This document shows positions 1 to 10,692 of a stretch of 64,000 nucleotides of DNA, in pieces. A program made the translations under genes and the position numbers. Every line of letters begins with the position of its first letter. Position 1 is the first letter of the stretch. The notes under the pieces were generated by a model that was not told the DNA's origin, did no database searches, and saw only the letters and a list, made by a program, of their open reading frames with translations. Source of the DNA: Campanula takesimana (taxonomy: Eukaryota; Streptophyta; Magnoliopsida; Asterales; Campanulaceae); assembly GCA_026119855.1 (NCBI GenBank), contig JAOWBW010000563.1:786343-850342 (forward strand). The letters are read 5' to 3'.

Positions 1-401
1 GCGTAGTGTGCAAGAGATGAGGAGGAGGAAAGCAGTACACTAGTCGGAGTGGAGAAAGTGGGGTTTTTATATGGGGAAACGATGAACGACGTTTACGTTT
101 TTTAAATCCCGGTTCTTCAATTTCTCACTCTAGATTAATTCAAAAAAAAAAAAAAAATCACCCCAGATTTCTCAATTTATTAAACAGACATTTGCTATTC
201 TAATGGAAAATGTCCATTTTGCCCCTCTAAAATCATGTGCGAGGCACATGTGTTAAGTTTTTAACGGCAGTTACGTTTTTAATGGAATTTATATTAACTT
301 GCAACAAAATGACAAACATGGCTATGAGGTTGCAACTTTTACACTGTTGGGAACCCAATTGCAACTATTGGCAAAACATAGGTAACCAAGTTGCAATTTG
401 C

Positions 402-455
<54 letters not shown>

Positions 456-600
456 GTTGGTGAAGAGTGATATGGTGTTGCCATGTGGACAAGTCATGGG
501 GGAAGGATGAATTTGGTGATGCCACATCAAATATACCATAATAAATAAGTGACTTTTCATTTTTTTTTTTTATTAGCTAATAATATTAGTTACTAAATGA
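1..600. other. Non-coding flank with MULE-like remnant
   Basis: I see no gene here. The stretch at 225-400 (short GTGCGAGGCACATGTG hairpin, then gcaatttgccc) resembles the arms of the MULE at 42757-44274, which also combine a TGCACATG hairpin with a GGGCAATTTGC terminus. It is probably a truncated relative. Poly-A and poly-T tracts lie near 138-156 and 560-570. Confidence 0.35.
403..451. repeat. (TA)n microsatellite
   Basis: About 24 uninterrupted TA units. It directly follows the gcaatttgccc motif of the MULE-like remnant. The Ile-Tyr repeats in the overlapping reading frames come from this tract and are not protein-coding evidence. Confidence 0.95.
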
Positions 601-601
601 G

Positions 602-699
602 AACTAAATTTTAACCAAGATGGACTAAAATACGTTAAACTATACTATAAAAAATGATGTGAATACTACTATAAATGTCTATATAGTAGCCATTTATCA
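602..699 (-). repeat. Truncated 3' LTR of the Athila-like element
   Basis: Positions 602-699 match 5847-5944 almost base for base, apart from a few substitutions. Similarity stops abruptly at 602. Only the start of the LTR, beginning TGATAAATGG on the minus strand, remains. Confidence 0.85.
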
Positions 700-714
700 A
701 CTCCCCCACACTTA
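700..714 (-). promoter_or_regulatory. Polypurine tract of the Athila-like element
   Basis: On the minus strand this reads TAAGTGTGGGGGAG directly before the 3' LTR. It is the expected plus-strand priming site for reverse transcription. A second, related purine-rich block (reading GTTTGATTTAAGTGTG, then a G-run) lies at 1704-1745. Confidence 0.75.
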
Positions 715-1923
715 AACCTTGCTTGTCCTCGAGCAAGTTAGAGATTGAAAAAAAGAGAAGAGAAGAATAAATGACCATAAAAGAAGTAGTAAAAGAAGAA
801 AGAAATAAAATGCTCTCTTTAAAATAGTGTATTGCCTTAGTAAAAATTCTTCCTACCTATTTTTCCGTCCCTTCTATAATTTAAGAACTTTGCGAAATAG
901 AACCTAGGATTATTTTGGAAAGTAGATAAAAAATTATAATCTTTAATATAGCAAGAATAAAATTTATCAAGTAGAAGCATTTTGAAATAGCCAAATGAAC
1001 TCTTGGATAACAAATATGGTTTTGAAATAAATTCACTCTTTAGAGTGCTTTGTGAAGAATTGCTTCATGCTTGAAATTCATCAATTAACAATGACTTTTA
1101 TTCCTTAATTAAGATACTCATAAGTTGTTATGCACCTCGAATCACAAAAATGGGGGCGGAGGATGGTAGTGGAAAAGGCTAGAGATTTATTATATTTGAA
1201 CGTGGCAATTGAGTTTCTTATTTTAAATTGTCACACTCTATAATGATTTATTCATTTAGATATTCGAGTGGACAATTCACAAGAGGTTTAAGTTGATTAA
1301 TAGCCTTGAAAGTGGAAATGGAAAGATGGTTTTAGGTGAAGGTTTTGTGATTCGGAAAATGCATAACAATCATTCATACCTTAAAAGGAGTAAAAATGAA
1401 GGCTTTTGTGATGCATAAACAAGAATGATTTCAAAATTTTCACAAGTAAAAGTAACCTAACTTAAATGACCCAAAAATTCATTAATAAAAGTAATGCTTG
1501 AACTTAATAAAGTTTATAAATTTTATACTTATACTTAGAATTTTTCATTTATTCCCAATATATTCCTAATTTCTCTTTATCAAAATTCTCAAAGGATAAA
1601 AGTTTATAAAGAAATAGATAAGAAAAAGTTTTATAAAGACAATTTTGGTAAAGATTATAAGAGAGTTTTTTTTTAAAAAAACTAAATAAAGAAAAGGATA
1701 TTCTACCCCCCCCCCCCCCACACACACACACTTAAATCAAACATTGTCCTCAATGTGTTAAAATAGGACAACTTTAAAAAAAATGGGGGTAAAAAGTCTT
1801 TGGGGTTTGAGAGAGAAAGAGAGAGTAGAAGAAAAAAAAAGAATAATAAGGAAAACAACAATAAATATATAAAAATGAAAATAATCCATCGGTTACCATC
1901 CCGATGATGCTTGTTTAAGGTCA
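715..1923 (-). other. Non-coding 3' internal region of the Athila-like element
   Basis: No domain is recognisable in 1.2 kb. In complete Athila elements pol and sometimes an env-like frame would lie before this untranslated region. Here the protease frame runs straight into it. Confidence 0.6.
1704..1731. repeat. C-run followed by (CA)n
   Basis: A run of about 15 C followed by CACACACACACA. Its surroundings (…cttaaatcaaacattgtcctcaatgtg) copy the layout around the real polypurine tract at 700-740 (…cttaaaccttgcttgtcctcgagc). It looks like a second, expanded polypurine-tract-like block of the same element. Confidence 0.85.
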
Positions 1924-3342
1924 TTAGCTCGACCCCTTTCTTATAATTGGAATGGGCAAGGAACGGTATTGTAATGGCCTATTGTCTCGGACAATTCGCC
2001 ATTCCATGCCCATCAGAATGATTGAGTTTATGCGATCAAGGCACGTACGCCATCCCGGTATGCTTCCCTTTTTTGGTACCTTACTCTTTGGCATGGATTT
2101 TTCAATTTTGCTCTTTTTAGTAGGGCACTCATTCCTAATTTCTACCTCCTTTCTTATAGATTCTAGCATGTTAACTCCAGAGCAAGGGTTCTTAAGACTA
2201 GGATTTTTCATTAATTTAAATTCCACTTTCTCATTCCCTACGTTTAATGAAAGGCTACCATTTTTAACATCAATAATTGCCCCTGCAGTGGCAAAAAATG
2301 GTCTACCTATGATAACGGGAACGTTATGGTCTTCTTCCATCTCAAGAACTAAAAATTCGACCGGGATGATTAATTTCCCGACTCGAAAAGGAATGTCTTC
2401 CATAATACCCACCGGGTTCTTAATGGAACGGCCCGCTAGTTGCAAATATATGGTGGTGGGTTTGAGTTCCCCCACACCTATTTTCTGACTAACTGATAGC
2501 GGAATGAGGCTTACGCTCGCCCCAAGATCTAACATGGCGTTCTCAACATCATATTTACCTATGTTGCAAATGATAGAGAAAGTGTCGGGATCTTTCAATT
2601 TTGGAGGTAATTTTCTTTGTAAAACGACACTTACCTCTTCCGTTAGTGCAACAGTCTCAAATTCCTCTAATCTCCTCTTATTTGAAAGAATCTCTTTTAA
2701 AATTTTTGTGTAAGAGGGCATTTGTTTTAAAACATCAATAAAAGGGACATTGATATAAATGGATTTTAAAACTTCTAAAAAATTTGAAAATTGTTTGTCA
2801 AGATTTGCCCTTGCCAACCTTTGAGGGTAAGGTATTGGCAGATCAAAAATTTTAGAAGGTATTGAGGAGTTCGTCCCCTTCTCAACCTCCTTATTAGTTT
2901 TAACAATTTGAGGAGTTGGACTATGGTTCTTTTCACTAAGGTTTTCTACTTTCCCACTCGCACTATTTATTACATTAGCATGCTCGTTAGGCCTTTGCGT
3001 TTGACCGGGAAGACTCCATTGTGGTCTACACGAAGCATTGGCTTGTTGAGCTAGTTGGTTCTCTAGCATCTTGTTATGGGCGGCTAGATTATCAAACCTA
3101 CTATTCAATGCCTTAAAATTTTCCATAACCTCACTGTTGATCTTATATTGAGCATTTTTATTTTCGACTATAAAGTCCATTATAAGATCTAACTTAGATT
3201 TAGGGGGAGGGAAAGCATTATTGTTGAAATTTGGTGTGAATCCCGGTGGTTGTGTAGAAGGTTGAGGGTTTAAAACATTATTGCTCTTATTAGAAAAATT
3301 GGGGTGATTTTTCCATTCGGGATTATATGTGTTTGAATACAT
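1924..3342 (-). pseudogene. Retroviral-type aspartic protease region, Athila-like (frameshifted)
   Basis: The 472-codon frame holds a linker rich in Asn, Pro and Gln followed by a pepsin-like retroviral protease. The active-site motif DLGAS is at about residues 272-276 and the flap/C-terminal motif IIGRPF at about 344-349. In the intact family this follows gag in one polyprotein. Here it is separated from gag by 87 bp that contain two frame changes. After about residue 378 it reads a short tail and stops, where RT would be expected. It is probably not translated from its own Met; the frame simply resumes there. Confidence 0.8.
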
Positions 3343-3429
3343 ACCCCCATTTTCCCATAAGAGTTTACAAAATTTACTTGATCACTAGAAGTAGGGTCAA
3401 ATAAGTCACAACCTTTGGTACTACGTGAG

Positions 3430-4254
3430 TCAGACCCACAGTTCACAAAAAACGTTTACATTGGCCACGGGGTTCACATTAAGAGTTTTAAACTTTTTTA
3501 AAATCATGTCAACCTTAGAAGAGAGGAGAGTAACGGCATCAACATTATACTTACCTGGAGTCCCTTGTGGTTTCTCCCTCTCGTTCGACCATTGATAATG
3601 GTTCAATGTGATGTTCTCGATCAAGTCATGTGCTTCATCTACCCCTTTGTTCATGATTGCTCCTCCTGCGGCGGCATCAATAGTCTCCCTTGTTCTGAAT
3701 GTGAGACCATTGTAGAATGTATGCATGATCAACCACTTTTCAAGCCCGTGGTGTGGGCACATCCTTAGGAGATCCTTGTACCGCTCCCATGCATCGTAGA
3801 GCGACTCATTTCCATTTTGACTAAAGTTTGTAATTTTAGTCTGAATTTGAGCGGTCTTGTATGGTGGGAAGAAACGTCCAAGGAAAGCTTCTTGAACTTG
3901 GTCCCATGTTGTTAAGGAATTGTGGGGGACCGAGTTCAACCATAGTTTTGCCTTATCTCTTAAAGAAAATGGGAAAAGGCGCATCCTTATAGCCTTTGGT
4001 GTGACACCGAGAATTCGGGTGGTGTCACAGTATTCCAAAAAAGATTGGATATGAAGGTGGGGATCTTGAAGTGCTGAGCCGCCAAATTGGTTGTTCATAA
4101 CCATGTGTAGAAGTTGTGGCTTAATCTCAAAGTTGTCCGTATCGGCATTTGGCATAACTATATGCGTCCTAGTTCCCGGGGTACTTGGATTAACAAAGTC
4201 TCGTAGGGTTCTAGGTGGTGGTGTAGCGGGTTCTCCTTCTCCGTTTTGTGCCAT
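3430..4254 (-). pseudogene. Athila-like gag capsid (frameshifted at its end)
   Basis: The likely start is the ATG at 4252-4254 (MAQNGEGEP). The open frame extends further upstream only into the PBS and LTR. The product has the retrotransposon gag core: an RMRLFPFSLRDKAKLWL block, then FLGRFFPP and NGNESLYDAWERYKDLLRMCP. It then breaks near 3440 where a Cys-rich segment should continue into the protease frame. Gag would form the virus-like particle in the cytoplasm. Frameshifts at about 3440 and 3350 make the copy non-functional. Confidence 0.8.
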
Positions 4255-4466
4255 TTTTCTTTCAAGTACTTCTCTTAATCTTCTTAACCTTTCGTGAAAG
4301 GTTCTTTCAGGTTCCAGATCAAATTCTTCAAGAACTATCTGGGCTCTTTTCAATAAACTTTGAGAGTACCTAACGAACAGATAACAAATCTTTGAAAGAG
4401 ATGTTAAATAAATAAATAAATAAAAAACAAAAAATATAAAGCAAAAATTTAAAAAGTAAACTGTTG

Positions 4467-4484
4467 TCCCCGGCAACGGCGCCA
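4467..4484 (-). promoter_or_regulatory. Primer binding site (tRNA-Asp type)
   Basis: The minus strand reads TGGCGCCGTTGCCGGGGA, the well-known Athila PBS. It lies 6 bases inside the LTR end at 4491. It fixes both the strand and the LTR boundary of the element. Confidence 0.9.
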
Positions 4485-4490
4485 AAAACT

Positions 4491-5944
4491 TGTTGGGCCT
4501 AAACGAAGGCTTAGTTATAAATACCGCAAGTGCACGGGTTATTGATAGTATAGAAAGGTGCAAGTACGGGTCGATCCCACGAGGACAATGTTACTTTGTA
4601 AAATGTTTGCTTTTAAGAAAGAAATAGTAAAAAGAAATTGATTGGGGGGTTTTATTTATTTGTCACTGACTAGAAATGATTGCAAATTACTTTAACTTTT
4701 AGATTAAACTTCTTATATTAAAAGTATTCCCGGTGTTGGGATTCAAACAATCAAGTGTTCATCAATTAAATATGCTCTTTAGATTAAATTTCCATTTTAA
4801 AACAAGGATGGTATGTTAAGCCTACACTACTTCTCGCGATCAAGCAAATAGTGTTTGTATTCTTCACTAACTATGCCCTATCTCTCGATGGCCCATAGAC
4901 TAGTAAGAATCCGTTAAGTTTATAAAATCGACATACTTTCCACTAAAGGAACATCCTTATGTCATTAATCTACTCTCGTGATTAATAGAAACCCAGTTTA
5001 CTCATATGGATCCGCTAGTCGAGATTCTCCGCTAGGTACTTCTCTCGACTAACTGGAGTTCATACGAATCATGGAGCTTATCATGGTAGTAGGCGTTTTA
5101 GTTACGATATGAATAAATTGTTTAAGATGAAGAGAAAGAAAGATGAGAATAAATTAAAGTGATGAACATATGAGGTTGAGTTTCCAACCCCAATAATATG
5201 GGGGATTACTCACAAGCCATTATAATAACAAAATATGAATAAAACATGCAAATAAAGGGAAGGGAAGAAATACTTATTCAAAGTGAATGAAGATCAAAAT
5301 GACTGAGATTAAATTCAATATATTATTGCTTCAATCCTTCCTCAAGAACACCCTTTGATATTTTACTCAAAATCTGAGTATAATAATGTATTTGGACTTA
5401 GGAATTCGCTAGAGTATAGTTACAATCAAATCTAGATCTTTTCTAAGGCTGAAATGGCTTTCTTATATAGGCAATGAGGCTGAAATATGCGCCCATTCCC
5501 GAATTCAGCATCAAAAGACACCTCTTGGAGGCATTGCTTCGGAACAGGTAAGAAGGAGGTCCGGGCGGACCAAGATGGGTCCAGGCGGACCTAGTCTTCA
5601 GAATAGTGTATATCCAAGAGATCCGGTCGGGTATGTAACAAGGTCCGACCGGATTGTGTGCAGGGTCTGGCCGGACCATCTTTTCTTGCTGCTGCTCTTC
5701 TGTCTTCTTTGTGAAACGAGCTTCCTTCCATGCATTCCATTCGCAAGTCATTATTTTAGTCCAAAAATTGCTCCAAAGAGTACTTAAATTTGTCCAAAGC
5801 ACAAATCTATACCAACAGCATATTATATCCATGAAATGTAATAAAGAACTAAATTTTAACCAAGATGGACTAAAATAAGTTAAACTATACTATAAAAAAT
5901 GATGTAAATACTACTATAAATGTCTATATAATAGCCATTTATCA
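4491..5944 (-). repeat. 5' LTR of the Athila-like element
   Basis: About 1454 bp, beginning TGATAAATGG at 5944 and ending CCCAACA at 4491 on the minus strand. Its first about 98 bp are repeated at 602-699. A GC-rich patch at 5555-5690 holds repeated GGTCCGxxCGGACC-like motifs and stands out from the AT-rich rest. Confidence 0.85.
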
Positions 5945-6504
5945 ACAAGTGTTTGTTTTAATGCCTGTGAAACAGAGGAAAAAGTGTTTCCTTTTTTAAT
6001 GTAAGTTGAAAATTTGGATTTCATTTTGGGTTCCCTCTTTGACTCATTATATCTATGTTTTGTTTTTCAGATGTCCAAGAGAGAATTTGGGTTGGTTCAC
6101 GCACGCTCAAACGAGCACCGTAATTAGGGTTCTCGTGATGGCGGAGACAGACCAGTGTGTACATGTTTTGCAGGTGTTTGGTAACATTTATTTGAAGGTA
6201 CTATATATTGTATTTGATTTGATTTTCTAAAACGATTTTCAACTTTGCTTTTACGTTTTGCTTGTATCCCCAAGTTGATCTCGAAGATTTATCAATTTTT
6301 TTATTACCTTTGGCGCTATGTTGAGTGCAGTTGATCAAATGATGGTGATAACTTGTTGCTGACTGTTTGTGCTATTTGGTGTATCTAGGGTTTGATTTGG
6401 CTGCAGAATTTCAGTGTCATATTCTTGCACAAACTATGGTTTCTTGATTTTTTGTATGTACTATTTATTGATTTTTTGTATGTACTGTAATATTGCATCA
6501 AACT
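5945..6504. other. Flank of captured-exon region, no clear gene
   Basis: A possible exon follows an AG at 6069 (open from the ATG at 6070 and with a second ATG at 6138 starting MAETDQCVHVLQ, followed by GTGTTT). I could not assign it to a family. The rest is T-rich, intron-like sequence. Confidence 0.25.
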
Positions 6505-6758
6505 TACCCCCTCCGCCCCAAAATAATCTTCCCACTATTTTTGTTGTTACTACGAATGAGATTTGAGAAATAATTTAAGCTTGATTTAATTATCCTTATG
6601 AAAATCGAAAACTTTCTATTGATAGTATTGTTGATGGTATATCAATTACAAGTGTTACATTTTCATTAGTATAATTAAATCAACCTAAAATTATTTCCCA
6701 AAGTTCATTCGTAGTAACACTAAAAAAGTATGAAGATCATTTTTAGACGAATGGAGTA
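6505..6758. mobile_element. Stowaway-like MITE
   Basis: Inverted ends TACCCCCTCCGCCCCAAAAT and TACTCCATTCGTCTAAAAAT flank about 254 bp. The flanking dinucleotide is TA. Ends of this type and the TA target are characteristic of Stowaway MITEs, mobilised by Tc1/mariner transposases. Confidence 0.6.
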
Positions 6759-6876
6759 TTTATTTTATTTGTCATATGTAAATGGCAGTTAAATGTAGAG
6801 TGTCGTGGGATAGCCCAAAGGAGTATTTGTATGTAAATCATGCTTGTGATGAAATTGTGGTATGTGATTGTGACAG

Positions 6877-7108
6877 TGGAATTGAGGAAACAAAGTTCAT
6901 GTTCAATGCCCTTGACTAACAAGACTGATCAATACATTGCCTTTAAGGTAACTATTCATTACTCCAAACTCTAGTTAATAGTATTGTACTTGTATTAAGT
7001 TTGACAAGTTCAATTTTATATTGAAGGTTAAGACGACGAATCCCGAGAAGTACTGTATCCGTCCCAACACTGGCATTGTCTTGCCAGGATCTACCTGCCA
7101 TGTTACAG
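6877..7108 (+). pseudogene. VAP27-type MSP-domain gene fragment (two exons)
   Basis: Exon 6877-6947 reads ELRKQSSCSMPLTNKTDQ and continues to FK. After a GT...AG intron, exon 7027-7108 reads VKTTNPEKYCIRPNTGIVLP followed by GSTCHVT. This is the core of the MSP domain of plant vesicle-associated proteins (VAP27/PVA), which sit in the ER membrane and bind FFAT-motif proteins. The domain start, its second half, the coiled coil and the membrane anchor are absent. A 21-bp duplication around the donor site (atgttacaggtaaaattctga, twice) follows. The next exons downstream belong to a different gene, so this is a fragment. Confidence 0.75.
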
Positions 7109-7287
7109 GTAAAATTCTGAATGTTACAGGTAAAATTCTGAAGCCTTAATTTTGGAAATGAGACTAATTTCTGGAACAAACAAAATGGGGAAATGAGACT
7201 ATCATTTTGGGACGGAGGGATTAATTTCTTTGTTTCTTGTACAGTTTTTTGATTGTTGCTTCTCTATTGACCTGGATCTTCTTTTAG

Positions 7288-8164
7288 GGTTTTGACTTGG
7301 GAAGATGGGTATTATGACCATCAGGGACGAAATGAACCTTCAGGGAGTAAGTTCTTAGGTGACATGGGAAGTTTGCATGTTTGGCATAGCTCACATGACA
7401 ATCTTCGGTTAGCTATGGCAAAGATGACGTATCATTTATATTCTCTTGGGAGGGTATGATTCTATGACATAATCTGCAATTGCTGCAATTTTTGTTTTTT
7501 GTTCGAAATTCAGATCAGTATAATATGTCATGTAGTAACGATTGATTTCATATATTTGTCTTGAATAAAATTTACATTTTGGACATCATTGTTGGAGAGG
7601 TTGCTACCACCAGTAAACATGTGTGGATTTCTAGAGATGAACATGCAGGTGGTTCCTGCTCATCGATTCAGGTTTGTTGTTTTTAAGAACAACATATTAG
7701 ACATTGTCATTTTACTCATCTTTCGGTTCTTCATTTTCCCTTTATATTTGGGTTTTATTGGCACTCATGTTTTTCTGTAATTTGGCATTTTTACAGTACG
7801 GTGATGGTTTGCAGAATCAGTTTTCAGGTGGGATCAGGGTATAGTTACTTGGCTACCTTTCAATTTAGCTATGATATTTACTTGTAGCTCAATGCAAGCA
7901 ACTTAATTGAATGCCTTAAAGAATTAATATTATGGTTTCGATAACGCAAAATGTGAATATGGATCTGTTGCTGTCTACATGTTGTTGTTTTTTTTGCTAT
8001 TTCGCAGGAATACGAGTCTTTTTCATGGCTCATTAGTTCTTGTCTCGTGATACAAATGGAGATCTGATGACTGTTTTTACATGATTTAATATTCCACTAT
8101 GCAGACCATTGCTTTTGTCACTGTTGCTCCACATGGAGTTGTACAGCTTGGCTCGTTATGTAAT
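7288..8164 (+). pseudogene. LONESOME HIGHWAY-like bHLH gene fragment (four exons)
   Basis: Four GT-AG exons can be followed: 7288-7453 (VLTWEDGYYDHQGRNEPSG… AKMTYHLYSLGR), about 7588-7648 (VGEVATTSKHVWISRDEH), 7797-7838 (YGDGLQNQFSGGIR) and 8105-8164 (TIAFVTVAPHGVVQLGSL). Together they match the N-terminal bHLH-MYC_N-like region of the plant LHW/bHLH155-157 family. The first exon, the remainder and the C-terminal bHLH domain are missing. It starts only 180 bp after the VAP27 fragment, with no intergenic spacer. Confidence 0.7.
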
Positions 8165-8718
8165 GTAAGTCAACATTACTCTTCTTATATTGATTTTATA
8201 TTCGAATTTTTTTATGTGCTTTATTTCAGTATTATCTAAGAGGGTATTCTATAGTTTCATTATCACTCTTTCACATAATAAGAGAACTTGAGTGATTACG
8301 AATAAAAATATGAGAAAAACGGAGAAGAGATGTGCATACTGTGTTAGAAAATTGAGTTAGCAGTGCTGAGTGTTCCGTCTCCGTTCTCCCTCATAGCATT
8401 CTGTATAGTGATTATGAATAACCAGTTATTAGTACTTCTAACAACTTTGAGAAACGTGTGATGGATGTGGTAAATGATAACCATTGTACTGGTACTATAG
8501 GATCTGGTATTAGTCATCTGGGTTTCTGTTGTTTGTTGAGTTTTGTTTGATCCTCTTTTTCGCTTATTTTTAACTTTTGTTTCTTTGATTGCAATTGCAA
8601 ATATATTAAAAGCTACTTTTTACGTCTTTCTTGTGGTATTGATCATAATAAATTTCTTTATGGAGTCTGTCCTTTATGTTGGTGCTTCATTCTCTTTCCT
8701 GAATGTGGGTCCGTGCAG

Positions 8719-8814
8719 GATCTTGATCTTAGAAGACCAAGTGTAAGCACGCCTCCTCTCCGAAAAGAGTTTGAAGTATCAACAGAGGAAGTTCTCCGAA
8801 AAGCTGATTTTAGG
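8719..8814 (+). pseudogene. Isolated exon, possibly bS18-type ribosomal protein fragment
   Basis: A 32-codon exon between a good acceptor (gtgcag) and a donor (ggtgag) reads DLDLRRPSVSTPPLRKEFEV then STEEVLRKADFR. The ending resembles the part of plant organellar bS18 proteins just before their conserved core, but this is from memory and unconfirmed. No following exon is present before the MULE at 9049. Confidence 0.35.
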
Positions 8815-9048
8815 GTGAGTTATTTTAGTGCAAGTATATTATTACAATGGGAATATGATCGTTACAACCAACTTCTAACTACTCCCACCGTTCCACTCGA
8901 ATTAAGATTTTTGGAACATCACATGGCCAAATGAAATTTTTGTGCCATGGGAAATATGGCTGCAAAGGAGCGATAAATGTAAGAATTATTGTTTGAAAGA
9001 CTTACATTTGTCCATTCTATTTCCCGGAGATCTTTAACTCTTATTAGT

Positions 9049-9959
9049 GGGCAAATGACAAATAAGGGCCTGAAGTTTGGGGTCGTTCGTAGGTAGGGGT
9101 CTGAAGTTTCAAAACTAGCAGATCAGGGCTTGAAGATAGGAAAAACTACCAAATAGGGGCTTTTTGACGGAAAAGTTAGATTTTTCAGTTAAATCAGCAT
9201 GTGTCGTGCACATGTGGACTTAATTAAAATTAATATTACTATTAAAGGGGTAAAACGGATATTTTAAAACTTAAAAGGACTAAAATTAATTTTTTTCACT
9301 AATATAAAATTTAAAAAATTAATATTACTTTTTTGAAAATGAAAACCACTATATTAGTTTTTTATAATAAATAAATTTTTTTTAAAAAAAATGAGAACCT
9401 ACGCTGTTAATTAATTATTTCACTAAATTAATTATTTTGAAAAAAATATTTGAAGTATTATTTTAAAATATGTTTTTTTTTTAATGAGAACCTACGTTGT
9501 TAATTAATTATTTCACTAAATTAATTATTTTGAAAAGTTATTTGAAGTACTATTTTAAAAATTATTAGGCTAGATTGTTTTAGTAAAATATTTTTTCAAA
9601 TAATTTAGTTATTTTTTTTTAAATAAATAGTTTAGTGAAATTATTTTTTTCAAAAAAAAATTTGAGAAAAAATAAAATTTTAAATAATATTTTAATGAAT
9701 TATATATTGGTGAAAATTTTACTTTTAGTCCTTTAAAATTTAAAATATTCATTTTACTCCTTAAATAGTAACATTTATTTCAATTAAGTCCACATGTGCA
9801 CGACACATGCGGATTTAACTGATAAATCTAACTTTTTCGTCAAAAAGCCCATATTTGCTGGTTTTTCCTATCTTCAGGCCCCGATCTGCTAGTTTTGAAA
9901 CTTCAGACCCCTACCTACAAATGACCCTCAAACTTCAGGCCCTTATTTGTCATTTGCCC
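9049..9959. mobile_element. Non-autonomous Mutator-like element (911 bp)
   Basis: It is flanked by the perfect 9-bp duplication CTTATTAGT (9040-9048 and 9960-9968), as expected for Mutator-like transposition. The terminal inverted repeats start GGGCAAATGACAAATAAGGG and continue for about 230 bp per arm. The AT-rich centre contains a second, diverged tandem/inverted block (aatgagaacctacg…ttaattaattatttcact, twice). No transposase frame is present. Confidence 0.85.
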
Positions 9960-10130
9960 CTTATTAGTTTATAACTTTTGTGGATGATTGTAAGAATTAT
10001 TGTTGATGTATGTAATGAAAGGTTGATTGTTATTTTTCAATAGAATGTTTGTTACTTCATATTAATTTTTATTTATTTGATTTTTTTTTATAATTTGAAG
10101 TAGGTGCAATAGGATTTTTTTTTTTAAATG

Positions 10131-10388
10131 CCCTTAGATAGCGCATAAAAAGCGCTATGTAAGATAAATTCTGAAAATCAAAAAATAGCCCTTAGATAGC
10201 GCATAAAAAGCGCTATGTAAGATAAATTCTGGAAATAAAAAAATGGCCCTTAGATAGCGCATAAAAAAGTGCTATCGAAGATCCTAAGCTTAGATAGCAC
10301 AAAATAAGCTTTATGTTAGCTTGCATAGCGGTAGCTTACATAGCGCTTTTTTGCGCTATCTAAGGGAAAAAAGAAGCGCTATCTAAAC
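10131..10388. repeat. 58-bp tandem hairpin array
   Basis: Units start CCCTTAGATAGCGC at 10131, 10189 and 10247 (period 58). Each has an internal palindrome (TAGCGC…GCGCTA). The block ends with an inverted copy reading CTTACATAGCGC…GCGCTATCTAAGGG. The whole region can fold back on itself. It could be a MITE with duplicated arms. Confidence 0.75.
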
Positions 10389-10692
10389 CTGATTTTGTAC
10401 TAGTTTCATGCATAAAGTTGCACTTGCATTCTCGATCTTCCGCCTTGTATCTTTCGTAGGAATACCTTGGAACACACATATGCCTATCCAGTCTCCAACC
10501 CTAGCTTGGACACTGCTATATATCGGCATTCACAAAATCTCGCACCGGAAAATATTTATCGTTGACAATACTTTTAAAAACAAAGTTCATTTTAAATATT
10601 GCTTAATCCACTTCTTCAAAATACATTTAATTTCAAAAGGTATTTTTTTTTTTGAAAATTGAAAGGTAAATTTTATTTTAATACATTACTTG

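Larger units (their letters stand above)
602..5944 (-). mobile_element. Athila-like Ty3/gypsy retrotransposon, pol-less and decayed
   Basis: The minus-strand element reads: LTR (5944-4491), primer binding site complementary to tRNA-Asp, gag, aspartic protease, non-coding 3' region, polypurine tract, truncated 3' LTR (699-602). The PBS sequence TGGCGCCGTTGCCGGGGA and the tract GTGTGGGGGAG before the 3' LTR are typical of the Athila lineage. There is no reverse transcriptase, RNase H or integrase anywhere between protease and polypurine tract. The internal region is only 3.8 kb, so this is a gag-protease-only, non-autonomous derivative. The 3' LTR is cut off after about 98 bp, so no target-site duplication can be checked. 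Confidence 0.85.

Noticed and set aside
339..560. Open frames with Ile-Tyr repeats on both strands
   Set aside because: They are translations of the (TA)n microsatellite at 403-451 and have no other protein-like content.
1952..2713. Plus-strand open frames opposite the Athila-like protease
   Set aside because: They are shadows of the minus-strand protease frame; the domain motifs are only on the minus strand.
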